Below, piece after piece: positions 1 through 5,555 of a stretch of 5,876 nucleotides of DNA (position 1 is the first letter of the stretch; every line of letters starts with the position of its first letter). Below the pieces are notes generated by a model, which was not told where the DNA came from, did not search any database, and worked only from the letters and a program-made list of their open reading frames with translations. This DNA comes from Bifidobacteriaceae bacterium (GTDB taxonomy: Bacteria; Actinomycetota; Actinomycetes; Actinomycetales; WQXJ01): contig JAIRXV010000381.1 of the NCBI GenBank assembly GCA_031268115.1, positions 1-5,876 of the forward strand, in the 5' to 3' direction. A program made the position numbers and the translations under genes.

Positions 1-1
1 C

Positions 2-577
2 GGGAAGGCGATTGGCGGATGGCGCGGGGTCTTCGAATCGGGCGCGCCCGGTCTGGTGTTTGTCGTGGTGTATGTGACGACTCGACTTCTGATGCCGGCG
101 CTTGTGGCTTCGGCGGGGATCGCCATCGTCCTCACTGCCGTCCGCCTCATCCAGCGGACCCCGGTGACCCAAGCCTTGGCGGGTTTGCTCGGGGTGGGGA
201 TCGGGGTCTGGTGGGCCTGGCAGAGCGGCAAAGGCGAAAACTACTTCGCCGGGGCGCTGCTGATCAACGTTGTCTACGGGGTGGCCTGCCTAGTCTCCAT
301 CTTCGTGCGTTGGCCGTTGGTGGGGCTAATCGTTGGGGCATTCGCTGACTTTTCGCTGACGAAGTGGCGGTCGCGGACCGATTTCTATCGTCGTGCTCGG
401 CTCGGGACATGGCTGCTGGTGGCGATGTTCGCGCTGCGCCTGGCCGTCAAAACCCCTCTTTACTTCGGGGGGGAAGTCGGGTGGCTGGGCACCGCCCACC
501 TGGTCATGGGCATTCCGCTGTATGCCGCGACCCTTTGGGCGATCTGGCTCTTGTTGCGTGGCCACGTCAAGCAGTGA
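2..577 (+). CDS. DUF3159 family multi-pass membrane protein (5' end outside window)
   Basis: The frame is open from base 2, so the gene enters from the left and its true start is not visible. GTG 56 is an internal Val codon, because the residues before it (GGWRG, then SGAPGLVFVVVY) already match the conserved beginning of the DUF3159 domain. 191 residues are visible, against roughly 220-250 for full family members. They form about six or seven hydrophobic helices with the family-like segments RTPVTQALAG, a Gly-rich helix ending in WWAW, NYFAGALLINVVYG, LRLAVKTPLYF and a final helix after HLVMGIPLYA. It is therefore an inner-membrane protein of unknown function; no catalytic motif is seen. In mycobacteria and streptomycetes the same family sits next to the trkA pair (Rv2693c beside ceoC), as here, which suggests but does not prove a link to ion homeostasis. 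Its TGA stop lies inside the convergent ceoC-like gene (11-nt overlap), so there is no room for a separate terminator. Confidence 0.9.
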   Translation, partial: GKAIGGWRGVFESGAPGLVFVVVYVTTRLLMPALVASAGIAIVLTAVRLIQRTPVTQALAGLLGVGIGVWWAWQSGKGENYFAGALLINVVYGVACLVSIFVRWPLVGLIVGAFADFSLTKWRSRTDFYRRARLGTWLLVAMFALRLAVKTPLYFGGEVGWLGTAHLVMGIPLYAATLWAIWLLLRGHVKQ

Positions 578-1223
578 GCATTTCCCGCAGCTCAGCTTCG
601 GCATCGACATCCACGAGGAATATCAGCTCATCCCCCGGTTCGATGGTCTCGTCCGGGTCCGGCGGTATGGGCCGCCCGTCTCGGACGATCGCCGTCAGCG
701 CGGTCCCACCGGGCCAGGCAAGCTGACGCAGCGTCAGCGACAGCAGCGGTGACTTGTCCGGCATCGTTATCTCGACCATCAAGGAACCGGACTTGCGGAA
801 CGCGAAGATGCGCACCAAATCGCCCACGGCCACGGCCTCTTCCACCAAAGCGGTCATGATCCGGGGAGTGGAAACCGCGACATCTACGCCCCACGTTTCA
901 TCGAACATCCACTCGTTCTTCGGATTGTTGACCCGACCCACCACCCGCGGCACGCCAAACTCCGATTTGGCGAGAAGAGCCAACACCAGATTGGCTTTAT
1001 CGTCCCCCGTGGCCGCGACGACCACATCGGCCCGCTCGATGTTTACCTCTGCGAGGACCGAGACCTCACACGCATCGCCCAGAACCCAATCGGCATCGGG
1101 CACAAGGGAAACCCGCATTGCGGCCGTACTGCGGTCGATGAGGGTTACCTCGTGGCCGTGGGACAGTAACTCGCGAGCAATCGACTGACCAACCGACCCC
1201 GCCCCTGCGATCAAGACCCTCAC
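567..1223 (-). CDS. ceoC: TrkA-type RCK potassium-transport regulator, second of a pair (CeoC-like)
   Basis: A 218-residue cytosolic protein with RCK_N (TrkA-N, about residues 1-120) followed by RCK_C (TrkA-C, about 135-218). The Rossmann loop GAGSVG is at residues 7-12, and Asp30 at the end of strand 2 is the usual NAD(H) ribose ligand. Family segments include ATGDDKAN, VARVNNP-like VGRVNNPKNEW and WGVDVAVSTPR. RCK proteins assemble as ring-forming regulatory subunits that bind nucleotide and control K+ transporters. The GTG start at 1223 is well supported: the upstream gene stops in a GTGA overlap, and a perfect GGAGGTGA lies 7 nt upstream. It is translationally coupled to the ceoB-like gene and presumably forms a hetero-complex with it, as proposed for the M. 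tuberculosis ceoB/ceoC pair. The length is normal (about 220). The symbol is given from sequence type and synteny; 'trkA family' is the safer generic name. Its 3' end overlaps the DUF3159 gene by 11 nt tail to tail. Confidence 0.93.
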   Translation of the reverse strand: MRVLIAGAGSVGQSIARELLSHGHEVTLIDRSTAAMRVSLVPDADWVLGDACEVSVLAEVNIERADVVVAATGDDKANLVLALLAKSEFGVPRVVGRVNNPKNEWMFDETWGVDVAVSTPRIMTALVEEAVAVGDLVRIFAFRKSGSLMVEITMPDKSPLLSLTLRQLAWPGGTALTAIVRDGRPIPPDPDETIEPGDELIFLVDVDAEAELREMLTA

Positions 1224-1888
1224 GGTTCGCTCACCTCCGGGGCGCGGGCCAAGACCCGACCCGTCGCATCCAGCCGGTCGGTGGGGACCAAGAAGTACAG
1301 CACGTCCCCGGCCTGGAAAAGGGTGCCCGCCCCGGGCAGGATGCCGTTGCCGAACCGTCTGATAAACCCAAGCCGAGTCCCGGTGGCCGCCTCAATGTCC
1401 CGCAAGGAAGTACCCACCCAAGCTGGATGCGGGTCGAGACGGGTCAACGTGATCTTGCCAGACGGATCGGAATAGACGCCGACAGCATCCATCGGCAAAA
1501 TCTCGCGCAGAACCTGATCCGCCGCCCAAGGCACTGTCGCGACCGTCGAAATGCCAAGGCGCTGGTACAGCTCCGCCCGCGCCGGATCGTAGATGCGAGC
1601 GACCACGTTCGAGACGCCGAACGTCTCACGGACCACCCGCGCGGCCAGAATATTGGAGTTGTCCCCCGAAGAAACGGCCGCAAACCCGTAGGCGGCCGCG
1701 ACATCGGCCTCAGTCAAAACCCCGCGGTCGAAGCCAAGACCGGTGACTCGCTGGCCTTCGAAAGTGGACGGTAGACGGCGAAAGGCCTCGGCGTTCTGAT
1801 CGATCACGGCCACCGAATGGCCCCTCGCCTCCAGTGAGATCGCAGCGGCCGCCCCAACGCGCCCGCAACCCATGATGATGAAGTGCAC
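1220..1888 (-). CDS. ceoB: TrkA-type RCK potassium-transport regulator, first of a pair (CeoB-like)
   Basis: With a GTG start at 1888 the protein has 222 residues: RCK_N (about 1-125) then RCK_C (about 135-215). The dinucleotide loop GCGRVG is at residues 7-12, strand 2 ends in Asp30 (AVIDQ), and the family block SSGDNSN is followed by ARIYDPARAELYQRLG. The start was chosen because strand 1 of the Rossmann fold (VHFIIMGCG) begins directly at this codon, as in relatives that start MHIVIMGCG. The frame stays open to an ATG at 2026, but that would add 46 residues unlike the family and run deep into the divergent permease. No Shine-Dalgarno precedes 1888; instead a TANNNT box sits 7 nt upstream, suggesting a leaderless mRNA. 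It is the promoter-proximal gene of the two-gene operon with ceoC and is divergent from the KimA-like permease. The probable role is nucleotide- or ion-responsive gating of K+ uptake at the cytosolic face of the membrane. Confidence 0.92.
   Translation of the reverse strand: MHFIIMGCGRVGAAAAISLEARGHSVAVIDQNAEAFRRLPSTFEGQRVTGLGFDRGVLTEADVAAAYGFAAVSSGDNSNILAARVVRETFGVSNVVARIYDPARAELYQRLGISTVATVPWAADQVLREILPMDAVGVYSDPSGKITLTRLDPHPAWVGTSLRDIEAATGTRLGFIRRFGNGILPGAGTLFQAGDVLYFLVPTDRLDATGRVLARAPEVSEP
1231..1238 (-). promoter_or_regulatory. Shine-Dalgarno of the ceoC-like gene
   Basis: Read on the - strand this is GGAGGTGA, a full-length anti-16S match, ending 7 nt before the GTG at 1223. It lies inside the last codons of the ceoB-like gene. 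It fixes the ceoC start and shows that ceoC is initiated by a strong conventional site, whereas ceoB has no such site. Confidence 0.85.
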
Positions 1889-1895
1889 GTGCGTG

Positions 1896-1901
1896 ACGGT
1901 A
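1896..1901 (-). promoter_or_regulatory. Candidate -10 box for a leaderless ceoB-ceoC transcript
   Basis: The - strand reads TACCGT, fitting the actinobacterial TANNNT -10 consensus. Seven bases separate it from the GTG at 1888, placing the transcription start at or within a base of the start codon. No convincing -35 is seen. This is inferred from spacing only. Confidence 0.45.
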
Positions 1902-1923
1902 CACGCCGCGGGCGCCAGCGGGC

Positions 1924-1929
1924 TAGCAT
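1924..1929 (+). promoter_or_regulatory. Candidate -10 box for the KimA-like permease
   Basis: TAGCAT fits TANNNT and ends 8 nt before the GTG at 1938, again consistent with a leaderless or near-leaderless transcript. No Shine-Dalgarno lies between it and the GTG. The two opposed -10 candidates are only 22 bp apart within the 49-bp divergent gap, so polymerase binding at one should interfere with the other. No clear -35 is seen. Confidence 0.4.
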
Positions 1930-1937
1930 GGGCGCTC

Positions 1938-3866
1938 GTGCCGGACATTGTGGGCGCATTTAGGCGAGCCTGGCGGCCGGACCCGAACTCCGGGATGGCG
2001 GGACGCGGATCGCTGCGCAAATCCATCGCGTTGCCCGTCTTTGCGTCTGACGCTCTGAGTTCAGTCGCCTACGCGCCCGACGAGATCCTTTTGACCCTAG
2101 CCATAGCCGGAGTGGCGGCCGATCAGTACTCGCCCTGGATCGGGCTTGGTATGGCACTGGTGATTGTGGCGGTGACCGCGTCCTATCGCCAGATCGTGCG
2201 CGAATACCCCTCCGGTGGAGGCGACTACGAGGTCGCTTCCACCAACCTCGGCCCCCAAGCCGGGCTGATCGTCGCCGCCTCAGGCTTCGCCGACTACGCC
2301 CTGACAGTCGCCGTATCGGTTTCGTGCGGCGCGCAGTACTTCGGAGTCGTTTTCCCGTGGGTCGCGCAACACCAGGCGGTACTAGCCGTGATCGTCGTGG
2401 TCGCGCTGGGGATGGCCGGGGCGCGGGGGAGTGGCGCCCACCGAGGGCGGACGCGCGCCGCGATCGTCTACGCGTTCATGAGCTTGCTGGGGGTCACGGT
2501 GCTGGCGGGCCTGATCGAAGCGCTTGCGGGCACGCTCAGTTTGGCTTCGAGCGCCGACTACCAAGTCTTAGCCGAAACGGACACCGGACTTGTGGGTATC
2601 GCCGGGGCATTCCTGGTGATGCGCGCATTTTCTGCCGGTTCCGTGGCGTTGACCGGGGTGGAGACCATCGCCTCCTCGGTGCCGGCATTCCGCCCCCCCC
2701 GCTCCCGCAACGCGGCCGCGACACTCACAGTCATGGCCGCCAGCTCCATCGCGATGATGCTGTCAGTCCTGATCTTGGCCCGCCTCACTCAAGTCCACTA
2801 CGTCGCCAACCCCGCACGCTACCTGTGGTTTCGCGGGCGCCCGGTGGGCGGCGAGTTCGAGCAGGCTCCCGTTATCGCGCAAGTGGCCGAGACCGTGCTG
2901 CGCTCACCGTGGGCCTACGTCCCGGTCATCCTCGTGACAGGGTTGATGCTCCTGGCCGCCGCTACGACATCGTTCGGGGCTGTGCCGGCCCTGTCCGCCC
3001 GCCTCGCCCAAGCCGGGTATCTGCCCAAGCAGATGTACCGTCGCGGGGACCGGCGCGTGGCCGCCCACTCAGTGGTGGCACTGGCGGTGGCAGCTTGCGC
3101 CCTCATCTGGGTGTTCGAAGCGAACGTGACCCAACTCATCCAGCTCTACATCGTCGGGGTTTTCGGATCCATGACAATCTCGCAGGCTGGCATGTTCCGG
3201 CACTGGAACGGTGCGCTGCGGCTCGCGCGAACGCGAAGCGCGCGCCGTCGTCTCCTGCGAGCTCGGGTGGTCAACGCGTTGGGAGTGTCCCTGACCGCCA
3301 TCGGCCTCGTGGTGATCCTGACTACCAAGTTCACCTACGGAGCGTGGGTGACGGTGCTGTTGGTGGGCGCGGGATACATGGCGATGACGGCCGTGCGCCG
3401 GCACTACGATTCGGTGGCCGGCGAGACCGCGATCAAACGGCTGCGCGAACAGGCGCTGCCGCCGCGAGTCCACGGCATCGTGCTGGTGTCGCAGCTCCAC
3501 CGCGCTGCGATGAGGGCAATCTCCTACGCGCGGGCAACCAAACCGTCCACCCTGGAGGTCACGACGGTCCGCATCGCCGCCGAGGAGACGGCCGATTTGC
3601 GGGCCGCGTGGGAGGAAGCGGCGATCCCCGTGCCGTTGACCGTGCTGGATTCCCCAAACCAGGACGTGACCCGACCGCTCCTAGCCCACGTCCGGGCGGT
3701 ACGGCGAACCTCCCCCCGCGAGCTCGTGGTGGTGTTCATCCCGGAGTACATCGTGCTGCATTGGTGGCAGCGGTACTTGCATAACCGCTCCGCGGCGCGG
3801 TTGACGCGCGCGCTACGGCGCATCCCAGGGGTGATCGTGGCGTCCGTGCCGTGGCGCTTGGGGTAG
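1938..3866 (+). CDS. KimA/KUP-like APC family permease, probable K+/H+ symporter
   Basis: 642 residues from GTG 1938. About 12 membrane helices fall between residues 29 and 486, followed by a cytosolic domain of about 150 residues (490-642). The protein resembles B. subtilis KimA along its length: SDALSSVAY (D38, Y45), YPSGGGDYEV in the first cytosolic loop, DYALTVAVS (D119, Y120, T123, S127), LTGVE (T239, E242), LIQLYIVGVF (Y404), TKFT before the last helix, and LHNRSA near the C-terminus. These match the K+/proton site positions I recall for KimA. The probable job is proton-coupled K+ import, supported by the divergent RCK gene pair. An in-frame ATG at 1872 is rejected because its 22 extra residues are unlike the family and would overlap ceoB. 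One oddity is the conserved NLRG(x)2ES region, here GARG followed by the charged AHRGRTR (about residues 161-173). A C8 run at 2693-2700 lies in the gene. An amino-acid permease remains possible, as annotation pipelines often call this family. Confidence 0.9.
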   Translation: MPDIVGAFRRAWRPDPNSGMAGRGSLRKSIALPVFASDALSSVAYAPDEILLTLAIAGVAADQYSPWIGLGMALVIVAVTASYRQIVREYPSGGGDYEVASTNLGPQAGLIVAASGFADYALTVAVSVSCGAQYFGVVFPWVAQHQAVLAVIVVVALGMAGARGSGAHRGRTRAAIVYAFMSLLGVTVLAGLIEALAGTLSLASSADYQVLAETDTGLVGIAGAFLVMRAFSAGSVALTGVETIASSVPAFRPPRSRNAAATLTVMAASSIAMMLSVLILARLTQVHYVANPARYLWFRGRPVGGEFEQAPVIAQVAETVLRSPWAYVPVILVTGLMLLAAATTSFGAVPALSARLAQAGYLPKQMYRRGDRRVAAHSVVALAVAACALIWVFEANVTQLIQLYIVGVFGSMTISQAGMFRHWNGALRLARTRSARRRLLRARVVNALGVSLTAIGLVVILTTKFTYGAWVTVLLVGAGYMAMTAVRRHYDSVAGETAIKRLREQALPPRVHGIVLVSQLHRAAMRAISYARATKPSTLEVTTVRIAAEETADLRAAWEEAAIPVPLTVLDSPNQDVTRPLLAHVRAVRRTSPRELVVVFIPEYIVLHWWQRYLHNRSAARLTRALRRIPGVIVASVPWRLG

Positions 3867-5500
3867 GCGATCGGTACGTGGACGAAGTCGAGTTGCGTGT
3901 GGGCGGGGTGGCGCACGGCGGCTGTTGTGTGGCTCGACTCGATGGCCGGGTCGTGTTCGTGCGCCATACGCTGCCCGGCGAGGTGATTGTTGCCGAGGTG
4001 CTGGAGCGCCGCGCCCAGTTCTGGCGCGCGGAGGCGGTGCGGGTGCTTGAACCATCGCCGGATCGTGTGCCCCACGTGTGGCCCGCGGCCGGCCCCGGCG
4101 GCGTGGGCGGGGCCGATCTGGGCCACGTCACGCTGCCCGCCCAACAGCGGTGGAAAGCCGAGGCTGTGCGCCAGGCCTTGCGGCGGATCGGGCACATCGA
4201 GCGGGATGTTGAGGTTCGGGCAGCACCGGGAGACGCCGCCAACGGCGGCCTGGGCTGGCGTACCCGTCTGGACCTTGAGGTGGACGATGCCGGCCGTCCA
4301 GGCATGCACGCACCCCGCAGTGGGCGCGTGATCGCCGTGGATTCAATGCCGCTGGCCGTGCCGGCTCTCGCGGAACACGCTGTCTTCCAGCGCCGCTGGC
4401 CCGGCGTTCGGCGAATCCATCTGGTGGCGCCCAGTGTGGGCGGGGTGGGCGTCCTTGTCGACGGTGGGGGACCGGCCGCCGCCCGGTGGTTGCACGAGGC
4501 GGTGGAGGTGGTCCTACCTGCGGGGCGCTGGGGCGCGGACGGGTGGCTAGAGGAACTGCCGGTGGGCGCAGCGGCCGATGGGCCGATGGAGAGACCACGC
4601 GGGCCGATCGAGGGCCCCCGCGGTGGCGCGGGAGTCGCGCCACCGGGAACGGTCGTGCTTCCCTACCGGGTTCGCGCCGACGGTTTCTGGCAAGTCCACA
4701 AGGAGGCGCCGCAGCTGCTCGTAGAGGCGGTACTTGCGGCCGCGGTCGCGGGTGTGGCCTTCGGCCTCGCGGGATCCGGTGGGGGCGGACCAGCGTTCGA
4801 TTCCGGCGCGGCAGGCCGTGCGCCAGGTGGCGTCGGGTGCGTCGGTGGTCCCGATAGTGCCCGCTGTCCCGATTCCGCCGGTGGTTCCGATAGTGCCCGC
4901 TGTCCCGATTCCGTCGGTGGTCCGGATAGTGCCCGCTGTCCCGATTCCGCCGGTGGTCCCGATAGTGCCCGCTGTCCCGATTCCGCCGGTGGTCCCGGCG
5001 TTCCCAACAGCACCGGCGTTCCCAACAACCCGGTCGGTCTCGGCCATCCCCTTCGCGCGCCTGGGGAGTGGAACCGGTGGCCCACGGTGTGGGACCTGTA
5101 CTCCGGTTCTGGTTTGTTTACCGTGCCACTCGCGTTGACCGGGGCCGACGTGTGGGCAGTCGAGGCCGATCCGGCCGCGAATCGTGCGGCCCGCCGCAAC
5201 GCCCACGGCCTGGATGGAATCCATCTGGTGCAGGCCGAAGTCGCCACAGCGATAAAGGACCTGCCCGCTCCGGACCTGGTGGTGCTGGACCCACCCAGGA
5301 GAGGCGCAGGGGCGAGGGTGAGTGCCGCCATCGTCCAGGCCCGTCCGAGACGAGTGATTTACGTCGCGTGCGATCCGGCGGCGCTCGCCCGAGATGCCGC
5401 CGCGTTGATTCGCGGCGGGTACCGACTGGGCGAGGTCAGCGGCCTCGACCTGTTCCCGCACACCCACCATGTGGAGTGCGTGGCGATCTTCGAGCGGTAG
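3851..5500 (+). CDS. TRAM-domain class I SAM-dependent RNA (uracil-5)-methyltransferase, TrmA/RumA type, with repeat insert
   Basis: 549 residues, long for a family usually of 400-450. In order: TRAM RNA-binding domain (about 5-65, VGGVAHGG and FVRHTLPGE); a central domain with RTRLDLEV; FWQV at 279-282; SAM motif I DLYSGSGLF at 415-423; acidic E438; motif IV DPPRRG at 480-485; nucleophile Cys507 in VACDPAALARD; and general-base Glu542 in HHVECV. It should methylate C5 of a uridine in tRNA or rRNA; the target base cannot be assigned. Two things are odd. The CPYAGPGxCGGC-type iron-sulfur motif of relatives is replaced by VWPAAGPGGVGGA (76-88), with no cysteine. An insert at about 302-408 carries tandem repeats. 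The GTG at 3851 overlaps the permease end by 16 nt without a clear ribosome site; GTG 3878, after GGGGTAGG, is a plausible alternative that keeps most of the TRAM domain. Probably co-transcribed with the permease. Confidence 0.9.
   Translation: MALGVGDRYVDEVELRVGGVAHGGCCVARLDGRVVFVRHTLPGEVIVAEVLERRAQFWRAEAVRVLEPSPDRVPHVWPAAGPGGVGGADLGHVTLPAQQRWKAEAVRQALRRIGHIERDVEVRAAPGDAANGGLGWRTRLDLEVDDAGRPGMHAPRSGRVIAVDSMPLAVPALAEHAVFQRRWPGVRRIHLVAPSVGGVGVLVDGGGPAAARWLHEAVEVVLPAGRWGADGWLEELPVGAAADGPMERPRGPIEGPRGGAGVAPPGTVVLPYRVRADGFWQVHKEAPQLLVEAVLAAAVAGVAFGLAGSGGGGPAFDSGAAGRAPGGVGCVGGPDSARCPDSAGGSDSARCPDSVGGPDSARCPDSAGGPDSARCPDSAGGPGVPNSTGVPNNPVGLGHPLRAPGEWNRWPTVWDLYSGSGLFTVPLALTGADVWAVEADPAANRAARRNAHGLDGIHLVQAEVATAIKDLPAPDLVVLDPPRRGAGARVSAAIVQARPRRVIYVACDPAALARDAAALIRGGYRLGEVSGLDLFPHTHHVECVAIFER
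4580..4621 (+). repeat. Two-copy 21-bp tandem repeat in the methyltransferase
   Basis: Copies at 4580-4600 and 4601-4621 both begin GGGCCGAT and encode GPMERPR and GPIEGPR (residues 244-257). They sit in a Gly/Pro-rich loop upstream of the FWQV motif, where relatives have a shorter variable segment. The unit length is a multiple of three, so the frame is kept. This array is separate from the larger one downstream. Confidence 0.7.
4844..4987 (+). repeat. Four-copy 36-bp tandem repeat (eight 18-bp halves) coding inside the methyltransferase
   Basis: Perfectly phased copies start at 4844, 4880, 4916 and 4952, followed by a 9-nt remnant GGTGGTCCC at 4988. Each encodes GG(P/S)DSARCPDS(A/V). Copies 1 and 4 are identical; copy 2 differs at two bases (CCC to TCC, GCC to GTC) and copy 3 at one (CCC to CCG). 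Each unit is two diverged 18-bp halves sharing CCCGAT and a terminal GCC (about 12 of 18 bases), giving alternating hexapeptides GGPDSA and RCPDSA. Codons such as GAT and AGT are unusual for the surrounding high-GC gene. The near identity points to recent expansion by slippage or unequal recombination. Confidence 0.95.
4997..5032 (+). repeat. Two-copy 18-bp tandem repeat following the 36-bp array
   Basis: Copies at 4997-5014 and 5015-5032 share GGCGTTCCCAAC and encode GVPNST and GVPNNP. The hexapeptide length and the P-(D/N)-S pattern echo the upstream units, so this looks like a diverged edge of the same array. It ends about 20 codons before SAM motif I. Confidence 0.75.
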
Positions 5501-5503
5501 GCT

Positions 5504-5525
5504 GCCGGGCGGCGGGCGCCCAGGC
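5504..5525 (+). other. GC-rich hairpin between the methyltransferase and acnA
   Basis: GCCGGGCG (5504-5511) can pair with CGCCC plus GGC (5517-5525) with A5522 bulged, giving an 8-bp all-GC stem and a 5-nt loop. It begins 4 nt after the methyltransferase stop and has no following U-tract, so it is not a canonical intrinsic terminator. It could be an attenuating or mRNA-end structure, or part of the acnA leader. The rest of the 55-bp gap holds only the acnA ribosome site and a possible TAGGCT -10-like hexamer at the stop codon (5498-5503) with no -35. Confidence 0.4.
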
Positions 5526-5543
5526 GGAGGGAACCCCAACCAC

Positions 5544-5551
5544 GAGGGGAG
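5544..5551 (+). promoter_or_regulatory. Shine-Dalgarno of acnA
   Basis: GAGGGGAG ends 4 nt before the ATG at 5556, a purine-rich site with the core close to the start codon; it decides the acnA start. CCCC at 5534-5537 could pair with GGGG at 5546-5549 and partly hide the site, but a 4-bp stem alone is weak evidence for regulation. Confidence 0.75.
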
Positions 5552-5555
5552 AGTC

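Noticed and set aside
19..348. Arg/Gly-rich + frame overlapping the DUF3159 gene
   Set aside because: Shadow of the DUF3159 frame, which is open from the window edge and has conserved domain residues.
467..473. G7 run in the DUF3159 gene as a possible frameshift
   Set aside because: The frame continues correctly on both sides into conserved DUF3159 segments.
1872..1937. Permease start at ATG 1872
   Set aside because: It would add 22 residues with no family match and overlap the ceoB-like start; relatives begin near GTG 1938.
1889..1937. c-di-AMP (ydaO-type) riboswitch before the KimA-like gene, as in Bacillus
   Set aside because: The gap is only 49 bp, far too short, and the transcript appears leaderless.
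1889..2026. ceoB-like start at ATG 2026
   Set aside because: The 46 extra residues precede the first Rossmann strand, overlap the divergent permease, and are absent from the family.
2324..3784. 486-codon alternate + frame inside the permease
   Set aside because: Arg/Pro/Gly-rich composition typical of a shifted high-GC frame; the permease frame carries all conserved motifs.
4844..4987. CRISPR-like array
   Set aside because: The units abut with no unique spacers, they are coding, and no cas genes are nearby.
4734..5138. Open + frame encoding VPIVPAVPIPP-type repeats
   Set aside because: Out-of-frame reading of the same array. The methyltransferase frame is fixed by conserved motifs on both sides, and no frameshift is needed.
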